From CACIIZ01 sp045565285 (GTDB lineage: Bacteria > Pseudomonadota > Alphaproteobacteria > Rhodobacterales > Rhodobacteraceae): 34,305 nucleotides of DNA. The position numbers were made by a program, and so were the translations under genes. Of the stretch, positions 17,837 through 26,905 are shown one piece after another. Every line of letters starts with the position of its first letter. The stretch's first letter is position 1. The stretch is from contig JBJLFR010000029.1 in NCBI GenBank assembly GCA_045565285.1, positions 1 through 34,305 on the forward strand, read 5' to 3'. The notes beneath the pieces are model-generated. The model did no database searches. It saw only the letters and a program-made list of their open reading frames with translations, and was not told the DNA's origin.

Positions 17837-18835
17837 GTGATTAATCAAATTTATATTGAAAATGAAATTAGGGATCACCCAAGGGTTCGAAGTATATTAA
17901 AAAAATTTAAAAGAAAAACTCCAATATATATTGATAAATATGCCTCAATTTTTAATAAAAAAAATCAAAATTTTCGTATTCAAAAAAAATATCCAAGTCT
18001 AATATTAGCCAAAAAAAAGGCTGGTTATGTTTTAAAAACACCATCTGATTTTGGAATTGGGAATTCTTTTAACTTTTATTTCTCTCATATGTATAATTGT
18101 CTTTATGATTGTGAGTATTGTTTTCTTCAAGGAATGTACTCTTCAGCTGACTATGTCTTATTTGTTAATTTTGAAGATTTTGAAGTAGGAATAAAAGAAA
18201 AGATTAGTTTTCTTAAAAATGAGAAAGTTACTTTTTTTTCTGGTTATGATTGTGATTCGTTAGCATTTGAAAAAATTTCAGGATTTGTAAGGTATTTTTT
18301 ACCTATTTTTAAAAAATTCCCAGATGTGGATATTGAATTAAGAACAAAAAGTATTCAAATGGATCCGTTGTTTTCGATGGAACCAATTTCAAATTGCATA
18401 GTTGCTTTTAGTTTAATGCCAACTGAAATAGCAAAAAAAATAGATCATAAAGCTCCATCAATAGAGAAAAGAATAAATACAATTACAGAATTGGCTTCAA
18501 TGGGTTGGAAAATAGGGCTAAGATTTGATCCACTAATTCATGGTGAAAACTGGAAAAATCTTTATATCAATTTGTTCGATAATATTTTTAAAAATATTGA
18601 TAAAAAAGTCATACATTCAATTACTTTTGGCCCCCTTAGATTTCCTAAAGCTATGTTTAAAAAAATAATTAGTATGAATCCTAGATCAAAATTGTTGTCA
18701 GATTCATTAGCTCTTAGAGGAAATAAAATTTCATATTCAAATGATATCGAACTAGAAATGCAAAGTTTTTGTATTGAATTGTTAAAAAAACATAGTCCAG
18801 AAACATTATTTTTTAATTGCAAAGGTAACTTTTAA
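17837..18835 (+). CDS. Spore-photoproduct-lyase-like radical SAM protein
   Basis: 332 residues. The 4Fe-4S/SAM motif is CLYDCEYC (C88, C92, C95, spacing CxxxCxxC), followed by FLQG, as in spore photoproduct lyase. C139 (SGYDCDSLAFE) aligns with the lyase's hydrogen-donor cysteine. One of the two tyrosines that support radical transfer in the lyase is F96 here. Known SPL reverses thymine dimers in spore DNA without light. This organism surely makes no spores, so a related thymine or nucleoside reaction is inferred. GTG 17837 is the start, with GGGA (17826-17829) 7 bases before it. It follows the nucleosidase homologue by 3 bases and precedes an SDR by 16. Confidence 0.82.
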   Translation: MINQIYIENEIRDHPRVRSILKKFKRKTPIYIDKYASIFNKKNQNFRIQKKYPSLILAKKKAGYVLKTPSDFGIGNSFNFYFSHMYNCLYDCEYCFLQGMYSSADYVLFVNFEDFEVGIKEKISFLKNEKVTFFSGYDCDSLAFEKISGFVRYFLPIFKKFPDVDIELRTKSIQMDPLFSMEPISNCIVAFSLMPTEIAKKIDHKAPSIEKRINTITELASMGWKIGLRFDPLIHGENWKNLYINLFDNIFKNIDKKVIHSITFGPLRFPKAMFKKIISMNPRSKLLSDSLALRGNKISYSNDIELEMQSFCIELLKKHSPETLFFNCKGNF

Positions 18836-18851
18836 AGTCAAATTATTTAAT

Positions 18852-19559
18852 ATGGTTAATGTAAAAAAAATTATAGTTACAGGTAGCTCAAGTGGTATAG
18901 GAAATTCTATTACAAAAGCTCTTATAAAAAATAAAATAAAAGTAATTGGGATTTCAAGAAATAATAATAAAAGTTTAATCAAATCCAAATATTTTCAATC
19001 AGAAGAATTGGATCTTTCTGAATTAAAATATATCCCAGTGAAAATTGAGAAAATTCTAGATGACAATGAAGATATAGATGGGTTAATATCTTGTGCTGGA
19101 GTGGGTTATTTTGGAAACCTAGAAAATTTTTCTGTTGATAAAATTTTAAGTTCCATGAATACTAATCTCCTATCTCACGTTATTTTAACTAAATATTTGG
19201 TTCCTTTTTTAAAAAAGAAGAATAAAGGTAAATTAGTATATATAGGTTCTGAATCTGCATTGGATGGTGGGAAGAAGGGAAGTTTATATTCAGCTGCAAA
19301 ATTTGGTTTAAGAGGTTTCACTCAAAGTATTAGAGCTGAAGTAGCTAGTAGAAATATAACCGTTACTCTTATAAATCCAGGAATGGTAAAAACTAATTTT
19401 TTTAATAATTTAGATTTTCAGCCAGGGTTAAGCAAAAAAAATTCGATAATAGTTTATGACATTGCAAAAGTGGTCATAAATATCCTTCAAATGGATGCAA
19501 ATACTAGTATTGATGAAGTAATTATGAATCCTATAATTAAAAATGTAATAAAAAAATAA
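18852..19559 (+). CDS. Short-chain dehydrogenase/reductase
   Basis: 235 residues. TGSSSGIG (10-17) is the cofactor loop, CAG (81-83) replaces the usual NAG, S133, Y146 and K150 form the catalytic set, and NPGMVKT (175-181) follows as expected. It oxidises or reduces an alcohol/ketone with NAD(H) or NADP(H). It ends the four-gene cluster starting at 16137. The next gene starts 92 bases later with its own signal peptide, so a new unit probably begins there. An imperfect palindrome TAAAATT...AATTTTA near 19585-19604 might end transcription but is weak. Confidence 0.85.
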   Translation: MVNVKKIIVTGSSSGIGNSITKALIKNKIKVIGISRNNNKSLIKSKYFQSEELDLSELKYIPVKIEKILDDNEDIDGLISCAGVGYFGNLENFSVDKILSSMNTNLLSHVILTKYLVPFLKKKNKGKLVYIGSESALDGGKKGSLYSAAKFGLRGFTQSIRAEVASRNITVTLINPGMVKTNFFNNLDFQPGLSKKNSIIVYDIAKVVINILQMDANTSIDEVIMNPIIKNVIKK

Positions 19560-19651
19560 ATTAATTTTTTGTTTATTTTTATTTAAAATTAGCTTAAATT
19601 TTAGAACTTATGTATTAAATTTTTTTGAATTAATTATTTTGGGGAATGAAG

Positions 19652-20788
19652 ATGTTAAAAATTATAAACTCAATTCTATTAATAGGTCTTTTATTGGCTT
19701 CCTCGGTATTTGCTGACGGACATAAATTGAAAGTTGGTATGATTACAACATTATCTGGTGGTGGATCAGGTCTTGGGATAGATGTGAGGGATGGTTTTAT
19801 GCTTGCTGTAAGAGATAGTAAGGATATAGAGGTAGTTATAGAAGATGACCAACGTAAACCTGACATAGCAGTTCAACTTGCTGACAAAATGATACAATCT
19901 GAAAAAGTTGATGTTTTAACTGGTATTATTTGGTCTAATTTAGCAATGGCGGTTGTTCCTGCAGCTGTTAGTCAAGGAAAATTCTATCTTTCTCCTAATG
20001 CTGGACCATCTGCATTAGCTGGTAAGGGATGTCATGAAAACTATTTTAATGTTGCTTGGCAAAATGACAATCTTCATGAAGCAGCTGGTGGACACGCAAA
20101 TTCGGCTGGATTTAAAAATACATTCATCTTAGCTCCAAATTATCCAGCAGGTAAGGACGCATTGACTGGTTTTAAAAGATATTTCAAAGGGAGCCTTGCA
20201 GGTGAAATTTATACAAAACTAGGTCAAACCGATTATGCTGTTGAAATTGCACAAATAAGAGCTTCTAAAGCGGACAGTGTTTTCTTTTTTCTGCCTGGAG
20301 GTATGGGTATAGGATTTATGAAACAATACGCTCAGTCTGGTATTCAAACACCTGTGGTGGGTCCAGCATTTTCTTTTGATCAAGGTATACTAAAAGCTGT
20401 AGGAGAAGCAGCATTAGGTGTTAAGAATACTTCTCAATGGTCTAAAGATTTAGCAAATAAAGCAAACAAAAAATTTGTTTCTGACTTTCAAAATGAATAT
20501 GGAAGGCTTCCTTCCTTATATGCTTCTCAAGGATATGATACTGGAAAGCTTTTGATATCTGCAATGAATCAAGCAAGTATTAAAGATATGGATTCTTTTA
20601 GAGACGCATTAAGATTAGCTGAATTTGAGTCAACAAGGGGTGAATTCAGTTTTTCAAGCAATCACCATCCAATTCAAGATATTTATGTCAGGGAGGTAAT
20701 AAAAGAAGGGGATATTTTAACAAATAAAATTATATCTGTTGGGTTAAAGAATCATTCTAATGCTTATGTTGAACAATGTTCAATGTGA
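19652..20788 (+). CDS. ABC transporter periplasmic substrate-binding protein, LivJ type
   Basis: About 378 residues of the branched-chain amino acid/amide-binding family (type I periplasmic fold). The signal peptide is hydrophobic up to SVFADG, with cleavage near residue 22. Two cysteines (GKGCHENYFN and the C-terminal EQCSM) probably form a disulfide in the periplasm. GGGGA (19641-19645, with part of the preceding run) touches the ATG at 19646, so the ATG at 19652 is the better start. The ligand is not fixed: leucine-type amino acids, amides, urea and aromatic acids are all carried by relatives. It heads the five-gene import operon. Confidence 0.88.
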   Translation: MLKIINSILLIGLLLASSVFADGHKLKVGMITTLSGGGSGLGIDVRDGFMLAVRDSKDIEVVIEDDQRKPDIAVQLADKMIQSEKVDVLTGIIWSNLAMAVVPAAVSQGKFYLSPNAGPSALAGKGCHENYFNVAWQNDNLHEAAGGHANSAGFKNTFILAPNYPAGKDALTGFKRYFKGSLAGEIYTKLGQTDYAVEIAQIRASKADSVFFFLPGGMGIGFMKQYAQSGIQTPVVGPAFSFDQGILKAVGEAALGVKNTSQWSKDLANKANKKFVSDFQNEYGRLPSLYASQGYDTGKLLISAMNQASIKDMDSFRDALRLAEFESTRGEFSFSSNHHPIQDIYVREVIKEGDILTNKIISVGLKNHSNAYVEQCSM

Positions 20789-20838
20789 TAAAATATTTTT
20801 TTTAGAAGATAATATAAATTTTTTAATACATAACAGAC

Positions 20839-21762
20839 ATGACTGCTGAGTTGTTAATAGAACAGTTTCTTAATGGAATGCAGTTTGGTTTTATGTTGTT
20901 TTTGATGTCAGCGGGATTAACCCTAATTTTTGGAGTTATGGGCTTAATTAATCTAGCCCATGGCTCCTTTTATATGGTAGGGGCTTTTTCGGCAGCAGCC
21001 TCTTTTTCAATTTTTAATTCTTTTTGGCTAAGCCTTGCAGCAAGTTTGCTTTGTACAGCAATATTAGGTGTAATAGTTGAAAAAATTATAATTAGTAAAC
21101 TATATAATCGTGATCATCTGGACCAAGTTTTAGCAACTTTCGCATTAATATTGTTTTTTTCTGAATCAATTAGATGGATTTTTGGTGCTTTTCCTTTATA
21201 TCTTGATGTCCCTGAAGTTTTAAATGGATCCATAGAATTATTTGGAGGCATTTATTATTCAAAATACCGCCTCTTTATAATTTTTTTAGGTTTAATGATA
21301 GCTCTATTACTATTTTTTCTTATAGGAAAGACTAATTTAGGTATAAAAATCAGAGCTGGACAACATGATAGAGAAATGATTTCTGCTTTAGGAATTGATA
21401 TTTCTAAACTTTATACATTTCTGTTTGGTATTGGAGCAGCGCTAGCTGGTCTTGCTGGTGCTTTAATAGGTGCAATTCAATCAGTTGAAGTAGGAATGGG
21501 AGAACCTATTCTAATTCTTGCTTTTGTTGTCATAGTCATAGGTGGTATAGGTTCAATCAAAGGAGCCCTCATAGCTTCTTTATTAGTTGGTTTGGTGGAT
21601 ACACTTGGAAGATTTTTAATACCTTGGATACTTCAAAGTATTACTAATCCATCTGATGCGATGTCTATAGGATCTGCAATTGGATCAATGCTTATTTATA
21701 TTTTAATGGCTATTGTTTTGATTTTAAAACCAACGGGCCTTTATGGAAAACAGCTTTCATGA
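20839..21762 (+). CDS. ABC transporter permease, LivH type
   Basis: 307 residues, mostly membrane helices (about eight). GVMGLINLAHGSFYMVGAF is the family N-terminal motif and GIDISKLYTFLFGIGAALAG the cytoplasmic coupling region. It forms half of the inner-membrane channel with the next gene. Its stop overlaps that gene's start as ATGA (21759-21762), showing translational coupling. Confidence 0.9.
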   Translation: MTAELLIEQFLNGMQFGFMLFLMSAGLTLIFGVMGLINLAHGSFYMVGAFSAAASFSIFNSFWLSLAASLLCTAILGVIVEKIIISKLYNRDHLDQVLATFALILFFSESIRWIFGAFPLYLDVPEVLNGSIELFGGIYYSKYRLFIIFLGLMIALLLFFLIGKTNLGIKIRAGQHDREMISALGIDISKLYTFLFGIGAALAGLAGALIGAIQSVEVGMGEPILILAFVVIVIGGIGSIKGALIASLLVGLVDTLGRFLIPWILQSITNPSDAMSIGSAIGSMLIYILMAIVLILKPTGLYGKQLS

Positions 21763-22739
21763 TTTTAGAAAGAAATATAAATTATCTTTGTCTATTAAGT
21801 CTTTTTTTACTTGCTATATTTGCAGAAATCTTTGACGAGCCCTATTTAATTACACTACTCTCAAGGGTTATAATTTTTTCTATAGCCGCAATTGGTTTAA
21901 ATCTTGTACTTGGGTTTGGAAATTTAATTTCTTTTGGACATGCTGCTTTTTTTGGTTTCGGTGGTTATGTAACTGGTATTTTGGCCATTCATACATTTAA
22001 TTCTGACTTATTAATTTCTTGGCCTTTTACATTTAGTGGGACACAAAATGCAATTATTTTATGGTTAGTTACAATTTTTTTCTGTTCTTTGTTAGCTATG
22101 ATCATTGGTATTTTATGTCTGAGAACTTCAGGAGTTTATTTTATAATGATAACTTTGGCATTTGCACAAATGCTCTATTATTTTGCAATAAGTTGGCCTT
22201 CATATGGTGGTGAGGATGGATTTTCTATTTATGTTCGTACAAAGCTATTCAGTATTAATACTATGGATGGATTGAATTTCTTTTTTATTTGTTTTTTTTG
22301 GTTATTAATTACATTATTTATAATTACTAAAGTTGTTAACTCTCCGTTTGGTTTAGTTCTAAGAGCTACTAGATTTAATATAGAAAGAGTAAAATCTGTA
22401 GGAATAAACCCTTTTAAAATTCAATTATCAGCTTTTGTAATATCTGGAGCTATAACTGGTATAGCAGGTTCTTTATATGTAGACTTAAATCGTTTTGTTA
22501 GTCCTTCTTTGCTAAGTTGGCAAATGTCTGGTGAGTTTATTGTATTCATACTTATTGGGGGATTAGGTCGTATTTATGGTCCAATAGTTGGAGCTGCTTT
22601 TTTTGTAGCTTTTGAGCAATTCTTCGGTTCTTATACAGAGCATTGGCAGATATTTTTAGGTATTACTATTATATTAACTGTTTTATTCGCAAAAGGTGGA
22701 ATTATAGGCTTTGTTGTAGATTATAAAAAAAATGAATGA
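21759..22739 (+). CDS. ABC transporter permease, LivM type
   Basis: 326 residues with nine to ten membrane segments. NLVLGFGNLISFGHAAFFG is the typical LivM start motif, and SVGINPFKIQLSAFVISG marks the loop that contacts the ATPase. It pairs with the LivH-type permease. The end overlaps the ATPase gene by 8 bases. Confidence 0.9.
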   Translation: MILERNINYLCLLSLFLLAIFAEIFDEPYLITLLSRVIIFSIAAIGLNLVLGFGNLISFGHAAFFGFGGYVTGILAIHTFNSDLLISWPFTFSGTQNAIILWLVTIFFCSLLAMIIGILCLRTSGVYFIMITLAFAQMLYYFAISWPSYGGEDGFSIYVRTKLFSINTMDGLNFFFICFFWLLITLFIITKVVNSPFGLVLRATRFNIERVKSVGINPFKIQLSAFVISGAITGIAGSLYVDLNRFVSPSLLSWQMSGEFIVFILIGGLGRIYGPIVGAAFFVAFEQFFGSYTEHWQIFLGITIILTVLFAKGGIIGFVVDYKKNE

Positions 22740-23475
22740 AATTTTAAGAATATTAGATTTGAAAAAAAGTTTTGGAGCAATCAATGCTAGTGACAATATT
22801 AATTTCTCACTGGAAGAAGGGGAAATTCATGCTCTTATAGGACCAAATGGTGCTGGAAAATCAACTCTTATTAAGCAAATTATGGGAGAAATAAAGCAAG
22901 ATTCTGGAAAAATTTTTTTGAATGGAATAAACATCTCAAATTTTAAAACTGAAGAAAGAATCCACTTGGGTTTTGCTAGAACGTTTCAAGTAACTAACGT
23001 TATTTCAGATTTTACTGTGTTTCAAAATATTTTACTTGCTTTAATTGGAAAAGAAAATAATTCTTATGATTTTTACTCAAATATAGACTCTAACAATTAT
23101 TTCTTAGAAGAAATTAAGTGCATTCTTCTCAAAGTAACTCTTTGGGAAGAAAGACAAAAGCTTGCTTCTTTACTTAGCCATGGCGAGAGAAGACAACTTG
23201 AAATCGGAATTGCGCTAGCTTTAAAACCAAAATTAATTTTACTCGATGAGCCAATGGCTGGACTAAGCCTTGATAAAATTGAAGAAATGAAAAATAATTT
23301 TAAAGAAATTAAAGGTCAAATACCAATTTTGCTAATTGAACACAATATGGATGTTGTTTTTTCTCTAGCAGATCAAATTTCAGTTTTAGTTAATGGAAAA
23401 ATTATTGCATCAGGAACACCTCCTCAAATTAAATTAAATTCTGACGTCAGAAAAGCTTATCTTGGTACGGATTGA
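22732..23475 (+). CDS. ABC transporter ATP-binding protein, LivG type
   Basis: 247 residues. GPNGAGKST is Walker A, LSHGERRQLEI the signature (His in place of the third-position Gly/Ser), LILLDEPMAGLS Walker B, and the switch His is in IEHNMD. ARTFQVTNV is the LivG-specific segment. It drives import together with the LivF-type ATPase, whose start overlaps its stop (TGATG at 23473-23477). Confidence 0.9.
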   Translation: MNEILRILDLKKSFGAINASDNINFSLEEGEIHALIGPNGAGKSTLIKQIMGEIKQDSGKIFLNGINISNFKTEERIHLGFARTFQVTNVISDFTVFQNILLALIGKENNSYDFYSNIDSNNYFLEEIKCILLKVTLWEERQKLASLLSHGERRQLEIGIALALKPKLILLDEPMAGLSLDKIEEMKNNFKEIKGQIPILLIEHNMDVVFSLADQISVLVNGKIIASGTPPQIKLNSDVRKAYLGTD

Positions 23476-24170
23476 TGGGTAAATCTACTATTTTAAGCTT
23501 AGATAACATTTATAGTTCATATGGTTATGTGGAAATTTTAAATGGTGTGAGTTTACAAATTAAAAAGGGAGAAATTGTATCTTTACTAGGTCGAAATGGT
23601 ATGGGTAAATCAACCACTATTAAATCAATATGTGGAATTTTGAAACCTTATTTAGGAAAGATTGAATTTAATGGTGTTAAAATTAACGGTCTGCAATCAT
23701 ATCAAATTGCTCGCTTGGGTGTGGGATTAGTTCCAGAAGGTAGAAGAATTTTTTCAAATTTAACTGTAAAAGAAAATTTAGTAGGTTCATCCAATAAGGG
23801 TTATTGGGATTTAAATAAAATACTTGATTTATTTCCGGTCTTTTATGAAAGACTCTCTCAACTTTCTTTAAATTTGTCTGGTGGTGAGCAACAAATGTTA
23901 GCTATAGGAAGGGCTCTTATGACTAACCCATCACTACTAATATTGGATGAGGCCACAGAAGGTTTGTCACCAGTCATTTCAAAAAAGATCTGGGATGTTT
24001 TAAGAAAAGTTAGTAATGAAGGAATTTCAATTCTTATTATTGATAAAATAAGTCATGACCTAAAAGATGTTTCTAACTATAGTTATATCTTGGAAAGAGG
24101 GAAAAGTGTATGGGATGGAAAATTATCAGAAATATCTAATCATACTAGCAAGCGATTTTTGGGAATTTAA
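23475..24170 (+). CDS. ABC transporter ATP-binding protein, LivF type
   Basis: 231 residues from ATG 23475; a TTG one codon earlier is possible. GRNGMGKST is Walker A, LNLSGGEQQML the signature, and LLILDEATEGLSP Walker B. GLVPEGRRIF is diagnostic of LivF. The usual switch region VEQN reads DKISHDL, so the histidine is shifted by two positions, which may alter ATP hydrolysis. It completes the transporter; a hydrolase reading frame begins 43 bases later. Confidence 0.88.
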   Translation: MGKSTILSLDNIYSSYGYVEILNGVSLQIKKGEIVSLLGRNGMGKSTTIKSICGILKPYLGKIEFNGVKINGLQSYQIARLGVGLVPEGRRIFSNLTVKENLVGSSNKGYWDLNKILDLFPVFYERLSQLSLNLSGGEQQMLAIGRALMTNPSLLILDEATEGLSPVISKKIWDVLRKVSNEGISILIIDKISHDLKDVSNYSYILERGKSVWDGKLSEISNHTSKRFLGI

Positions 24171-24213
24171 CCAACATATCTTTTGAAATAATTAACTAGT
24201 GTGGAGAAAATAG

Positions 24214-25017
24214 ATTAAGATTTTTAAAAAGATAATAGGTCCGTCTCCATTAATTTCTATAGAGATAAGAGGTAAAGGTGTTCCCGTTATTTTTCTTCAT
24301 GGGATTGGTGGCAATAAGAGAAATTGGGATGATAACTTAGAATATTTAGCTAACAAATTTCAATTAATTGCATGGGATACCAGAGGATATGGTGATAGTG
24401 AGGACTATGGAGGTTCTTTTAACTTTGAAGATGTAGTTGAGGATTTGAGTAAAGTTTTATTAGATCTAAAAATAGAAAAAATAAACTTAGTTGGTTTATC
24501 AATGGGTGCTAGAATAGCATGCTGGTTTTATGAAAAATATCCAAATAAAGTAAATTCTTTAGTATTATGTGATACTAACCTCGGAAGTAGTAGGTTTTCC
24601 AAAGAGGAGAAAGAAGAATTTGTTTCTTTAAGGTCCAAACCTTTTGAGCAAGGAATGAGAATTGAGGAGTTTTCGCCAAGGATAGCAAAATCTCTTATTG
24701 GGGATTTCAATAACAAAAATGCGTTAAGTAAATTAATTTCATCTTTAAATCTTCTCAGAAAAGCAAGTTATATTAAAACAGTTAAAACATTTATTTCAGA
24801 TGATTGGCTTAACAATTATTCTAAAATTAAAGTTCCCTGCCTTGTAATGGTAGGAGAGTTAGATAATCTAACACCGCCTTCAGTAGCTGAAGAAATAAAT
24901 GCTTTAATCCCAAATTCAAGATTAAAGATTATAAAAGGAGCAGGTCATTTAATTAATATTGAAAAACCCAAGATTTTTAATGAATTAATTTTAAAATTCT
25001 TGTGTAAATTTAATTAA
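24214..25017 (+). CDS. Alpha/beta hydrolase, apparent AUU start
   Basis: 267 residues with a complete alpha/beta hydrolase fold: FLHGIGG supplies the oxyanion hole, GLSMGA the nucleophile Ser, MVGELDNLTPP the Asp, and GAGHLINIEKP the His. It resembles 3-oxoadipate enol-lactonase and related small esterases; the substrate is unknown. No ATG, GTG or TTG opens the frame before the core: TAG 24211-24213 precedes it, and the first such codon (TTG 24445) would delete the oxyanion motif. ATT 24214 lies 7 bases after GGAG (24203-24206), so AUU initiation is the best reading. Loss of a former ATG by mutation is the alternative. It ends the import operon and may act on the imported compound. Confidence 0.75.
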   Translation: MKIFKKIIGPSPLISIEIRGKGVPVIFLHGIGGNKRNWDDNLEYLANKFQLIAWDTRGYGDSEDYGGSFNFEDVVEDLSKVLLDLKIEKINLVGLSMGARIACWFYEKYPNKVNSLVLCDTNLGSSRFSKEEKEEFVSLRSKPFEQGMRIEEFSPRIAKSLIGDFNNKNALSKLISSLNLLRKASYIKTVKTFISDDWLNNYSKIKVPCLVMVGELDNLTPPSVAEEINALIPNSRLKIIKGAGHLINIEKPKIFNELILKFLCKFN

Positions 25018-25081
25018 AGCAACCTTGGATTAAGACTTCAAAGAGCTTTAAAAAGAAATCTGAATATTTTTTTAATAAAAA

Positions 25082-25109
25082 GGAAAGCGGTGAGTATCAC
25101 CGCTTTTCC
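25082..25109. terminator. Bidirectional rho-independent terminator
   Basis: GGAAAGCGGTGA (25082-25093) pairs with TCACCGCTTTTCC (25097-25109), with one bulge and a 3-base loop. A T-rich tail follows on the plus strand (25114-25119), and on the minus strand the stem runs into TTTTTATT (from 25081 down). It lies between the convergent hydrolase and peptide-binding protein genes and serves both. Confidence 0.85.
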
Positions 25110-25117
25110 AATAGTTT

Positions 25118-26728
25118 TTATGCAAACCACCAACGTTCTGTGATTTTACACCCATCAAGGTGCCAATTCCCAGCAACTTTTTCAGGGTGGGCTAGTCTCT
25201 TATTATGAGCTGAAAGATTTTGACCATAAGACCAAGTTATATATCCTCCATCGTCATGCATAAGTTTTTGACATTCAAAATACATCTCATGTCTCTTCTT
25301 ATCATCAAGCTCACCTTTAGCTGCCACCATCAACTCATTAAATCTATCTGCAGCAGGTGTATCTCTCCAAGCCATATCATTCCATTCAGACGCAGCTATA
25401 CAGCATGTAGAAAACATCCAATCAGGAGTAGGTCTTCCACTCCAATAAGAGGTACACATACCTATTCCTGGTTTGTTCCAAACGTTAGACCAATATCCAT
25501 CATTTGGTTCTTTTTTAACGTCTAAATTAATTCCACACTCTTTAGCAGATGCTTGTAGTAATAAAGCTACATCAACTGATCCATCTAAAGAAGCACCTGA
25601 AGCATGACAAGTAATAGGAGTATCTCCTAGACCTGTTTTCCCCCAATGATATTTGGCTTTATCAACATCAAATTCTCTTTGAGCTAAATCTTCATGGAAA
25701 TATTTTTGAGTAGGAGATATTGAGTGGTCATTACCAATTTGTCCATATCCGAGAAGGACTTTGTCTACCATCTCTTGTCTTCTTGCAGCAAATTTTAGAG
25801 CTAATCTAACATCATTATTATCGAAAGGAGGAGTATCTAGCCTCATAGCAAAAACCCTGTGCATCGTACCAGTCACTGCAAGTAACTCAAGTTTTTGATT
25901 TCTAGAAAGCAATCCGGCTGTTGGCGCAGAAACGTCATCGATACAATCAACTTGATCTGTTACCAAGGCTTGTTGCCTAGCTGTAGCATCTCCAACGATT
26001 GTTGTCTCTACTGAGTCAAAGTGAGCAGCTCCAGCTTTCCAATAATTTGGGTTTCTTTCAAAAGAAGCACTCACTCCAGGATTATATTCTTTCAAAACGT
26101 ATCCAGCTGTTCCAATTCCTGCTAAAGGATCTACCAACTTACCGTCTGATCCTCCGATTTGTATTGGGGCGTGGTAGTCACTAAGCATAACTGGAAAATC
26201 TGAATTAGACCCATTGAGTTCAATAACTAAGTAATCTCCATCTTGTCTAACATCAGCTATTTCTGATAGTTGTCCTTTTATAGATGACTTACTATCCTCG
26301 CCTCTATGATAATTTATTGAACATGCCAAATCATTTACATCTAAAGATTTTCCATTATGCCATTCCACACCCTTTCTGACTTTAAAATGCCAAGTTTTAG
26401 CATCATCAGACTCTACACTTTCAGCAAGCTCAGGTATTACCGAACCATCCGCACCTAATTCAACCAAGTTATTATAAATTGTATAACCATGAACTAATTC
26501 GGAGGTAGCTCCAGTTGAAACTGACATATCTAATATATCAGTTGTAGTTCCAGAGCTCATAGCCAACCTTAAAGTACCACCCCTTTTTGGTGTTGCTGCT
26601 AATATTGAAGACGACATAGTTGTTGCTGCAGTAATAGTAGCTCCTAAAGCGACTGCACCATTTATGAAATCACGTCTTCCAATTTTTCCTGAAGAAAACA
26701 GGCCTTTTAACTTATCAATTGAATACAC
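25118..26728 (-). CDS. Family 5 extracellular solute-binding protein (peptide type), Tat-exported
   Basis: 536 residues. GRRDFINGAVALG (17-29) is a twin-arginine signal, so the protein is folded before export. The mature part has the family 5 layout: KRGGTLRLA, then WHFKVRKGVEWHNGKSLD (the SBP_bac_5 signature), GTAGYVLKEY and FERNPNYW. It binds peptides or other oligomeric ligands for the importer encoded upstream. The start is GTG 26728, with GGGAG 7 bases before it. It lies 177 bases downstream of the double ATPase gene; that gap is AT-rich with no terminator, so it could be made from the operon or from its own promoter. Confidence 0.88.
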   Translation of the reverse strand: MYSIDKLKGLFSSGKIGRRDFINGAVALGATITAATTMSSSILAATPKRGGTLRLAMSSGTTTDILDMSVSTGATSELVHGYTIYNNLVELGADGSVIPELAESVESDDAKTWHFKVRKGVEWHNGKSLDVNDLACSINYHRGEDSKSSIKGQLSEIADVRQDGDYLVIELNGSNSDFPVMLSDYHAPIQIGGSDGKLVDPLAGIGTAGYVLKEYNPGVSASFERNPNYWKAGAAHFDSVETTIVGDATARQQALVTDQVDCIDDVSAPTAGLLSRNQKLELLAVTGTMHRVFAMRLDTPPFDNNDVRLALKFAARRQEMVDKVLLGYGQIGNDHSISPTQKYFHEDLAQREFDVDKAKYHWGKTGLGDTPITCHASGASLDGSVDVALLLQASAKECGINLDVKKEPNDGYWSNVWNKPGIGMCTSYWSGRPTPDWMFSTCCIAASEWNDMAWRDTPAADRFNELMVAAKGELDDKKRHEMYFECQKLMHDDGGYITWSYGQNLSAHNKRLAHPEKVAGNWHLDGCKITERWWFA

Positions 26729-26905
26729 TTTAATCTCCCTATAAATTAAATATAAGTTTGAATTTTAAACAATACGTCTTAATTTTCAATGATTAATGTA
26801 AATTATTCAAAAATTAATTGAATTTTAGTTCTAGATTTTGATAAATTGTTATTTTTTTATCCAGATAAATTCAAAATTAAAAAAATTATATCTTTTTTAT
26901 CAATA

